Shown piece by piece: positions 63,553 to 64,000 of a DNA stretch of 64,000 nt. Origin of the DNA: Desulfomonilaceae bacterium (lineage in GTDB: Bacteria > Desulfobacterota > Desulfomonilia > Desulfomonilales > Desulfomonilaceae); NCBI GenBank assembly GCA_031082285.1, contig JAVHLK010000001.1, positions 62,001 through 126,000 of the forward strand, read 5' to 3'. A program made the position numbers and the translations under genes. Position 1 is the first letter of the stretch. Each line of letters opens with the position of its first letter. The notes under the pieces were generated by a model, which worked only from the letters and a program-made list of their open reading frames with translations, was not told the origin of the DNA and did not search any database.

Positions 63553-64000
63553 TCAAAGACTCAATATGCGTCGCAACAACCGGCTCACCTCGCGCACGTC
63601 GTACGGTTTGGGAAGCACGCCCACGAATCCGTGGCTCTCATACTCCGCCATTATCGGATCGTTGGAATAGCCGCTTGATACGACGGCCTTGACATTCGGG
63701 TCGATTCTCCGCAGTTCGGCTATGGTTTCCCTGCCCCCCATACCGCCCGGAATGGTCAGGTCCATAATCACCGCGTCGAACGGACGTTGAGATTCCAGGC
63801 CCTCTCGGTAGATCCGCACCGCTTCCTTACCGTCTCCGGCAAAGGCCGTTTCGTACCCGAGCATGGAGAGCAGTTCTCCCGCAAGGTCTCGAATCAGATC
63901 GTCGTCATCCATCACGAGTATCATTCCGGTCCCGGACAAATCCAGCTCTTCCGTTTCGCCGGGACTTTCCGGCATCCTACGTGAAGCGGGCAAGTAGAAG
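63553..64000 (-). CDS. Hybrid histidine kinase, C-terminal receiver domain (cut by window edge)
   Basis: The receiver domain spans about 120 residues: acidic pocket MDDDD, phospho-acceptor Asp in VIMDLTIPGGMGG, conserved Ser in VVSSGYSNDP and Lys in LPKPYDVREV. The frame is open to the window end with FYLPASRR before the receiver, the typical final strand of a histidine kinase ATPase domain. So it is the C-terminal end of a hybrid kinase, not a free response regulator. The N-terminal sensory part lies beyond base 64000. Confidence 0.82.
   Translation of the reverse strand, partial: FYLPASRRMPESPGETEELDLSGTGMILVMDDDDLIRDLAGELLSMLGYETAFAGDGKEAVRIYREGLESQRPFDAVIMDLTIPGGMGGRETIAELRRIDPNVKAVVSSGYSNDPIMAEYESHGFVGVLPKPYDVREVSRLLRRILSL

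Overview
The window looks like a chromosomal stretch of a moderately GC-rich Gram-negative, deltaproteobacterium-type (Desulfobacterota) organism. This rests on gene content: tandem amtB-glnK with sigma-54 promoters, an MglA/Roadblock GTPase pair next to DUF4388, PilZ and FHA-cyclase genes, a sulfur-type molybdoenzyme operon with YeeE/YedE genes, an ADP-forming acyl-CoA synthetase subunit, and many PAS/GAF signalling proteins. No rRNA or tRNA gene, CRISPR array, phage or transposase gene was seen. The species cannot be named from the sequence alone.

Layout. 1-6.5 kb (minus strand): a nitrogen island with a NifA/NtrC-like activator, two tandem amtB-glnK pairs each preceded by a sigma-54 promoter, and the 5' part of glnA cut by the window edge. 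6.7-19.1 kb: mostly housekeeping (lytic transglycosylase, DUF1285, dtd, birA, DUF1189, DUF2065, queA, an acyl-CoA synthetase beta-like subunit, prmC), a Cys-rich Rossmann protein, and three unusually long non-coding gaps between 13.9 and 17.6 kb. 19.4-22.7 kb: a 77-aa gene with a strong terminator, an RDD membrane protein, a small secreted protein and an LpxL-type acyltransferase.

22.9-31.3 kb (minus strand): the most distinctive block. Transcription runs from a 938-aa protein with four DUF4388-like modules, through a Roadblock protein, an MglA-like GTPase, a 459-aa acidic protein carrying three copies of an AVDTLFVEE-like motif and a PilZ protein, to an FHA-GAF-adenylate cyclase. It reads as a GTPase-centred signalling or cell-polarity module. 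31.7-45.2 kb: a TPR lipoprotein, a PAS histidine kinase, an epimerase, a SlyD-like PPIase, an orphan DppD, an enoyl-CoA hydratase, a GAF-cyclase preceded by a protein-kinase remnant, and a livKHMG operon that lacks livF and has a MITE-like element between livH and livM.

45.3-55.4 kb: MBL hydrolase, bioF, MoxR-VWA pair, radical SAM protein, PhoU-like protein and the overlapping thiM-thiE-thiL operon. 55.6-63.5 kb (plus strand): a strong sigma-70 promoter followed by a Tat-exported molybdopterin oxidoreductase, its four-cluster ferredoxin subunit, an NrfD membrane subunit, a TorD chaperone, a one-TM protein, two YeeE/YedE halves, a small secreted protein, a Rieske protein and a b6-like cytochrome b. 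This suggests respiratory sulfur-compound reduction coupled to sulfur-compound uptake. The window ends in the receiver domain of a hybrid histidine kinase.

Two dispersed repeat families were found by eye: a MITE-like family with imperfect ~37-bp terminal inverted repeats (best copy 51711-51882) and a ~90-140-bp repeat seen three times, twice just downstream of glnK genes.
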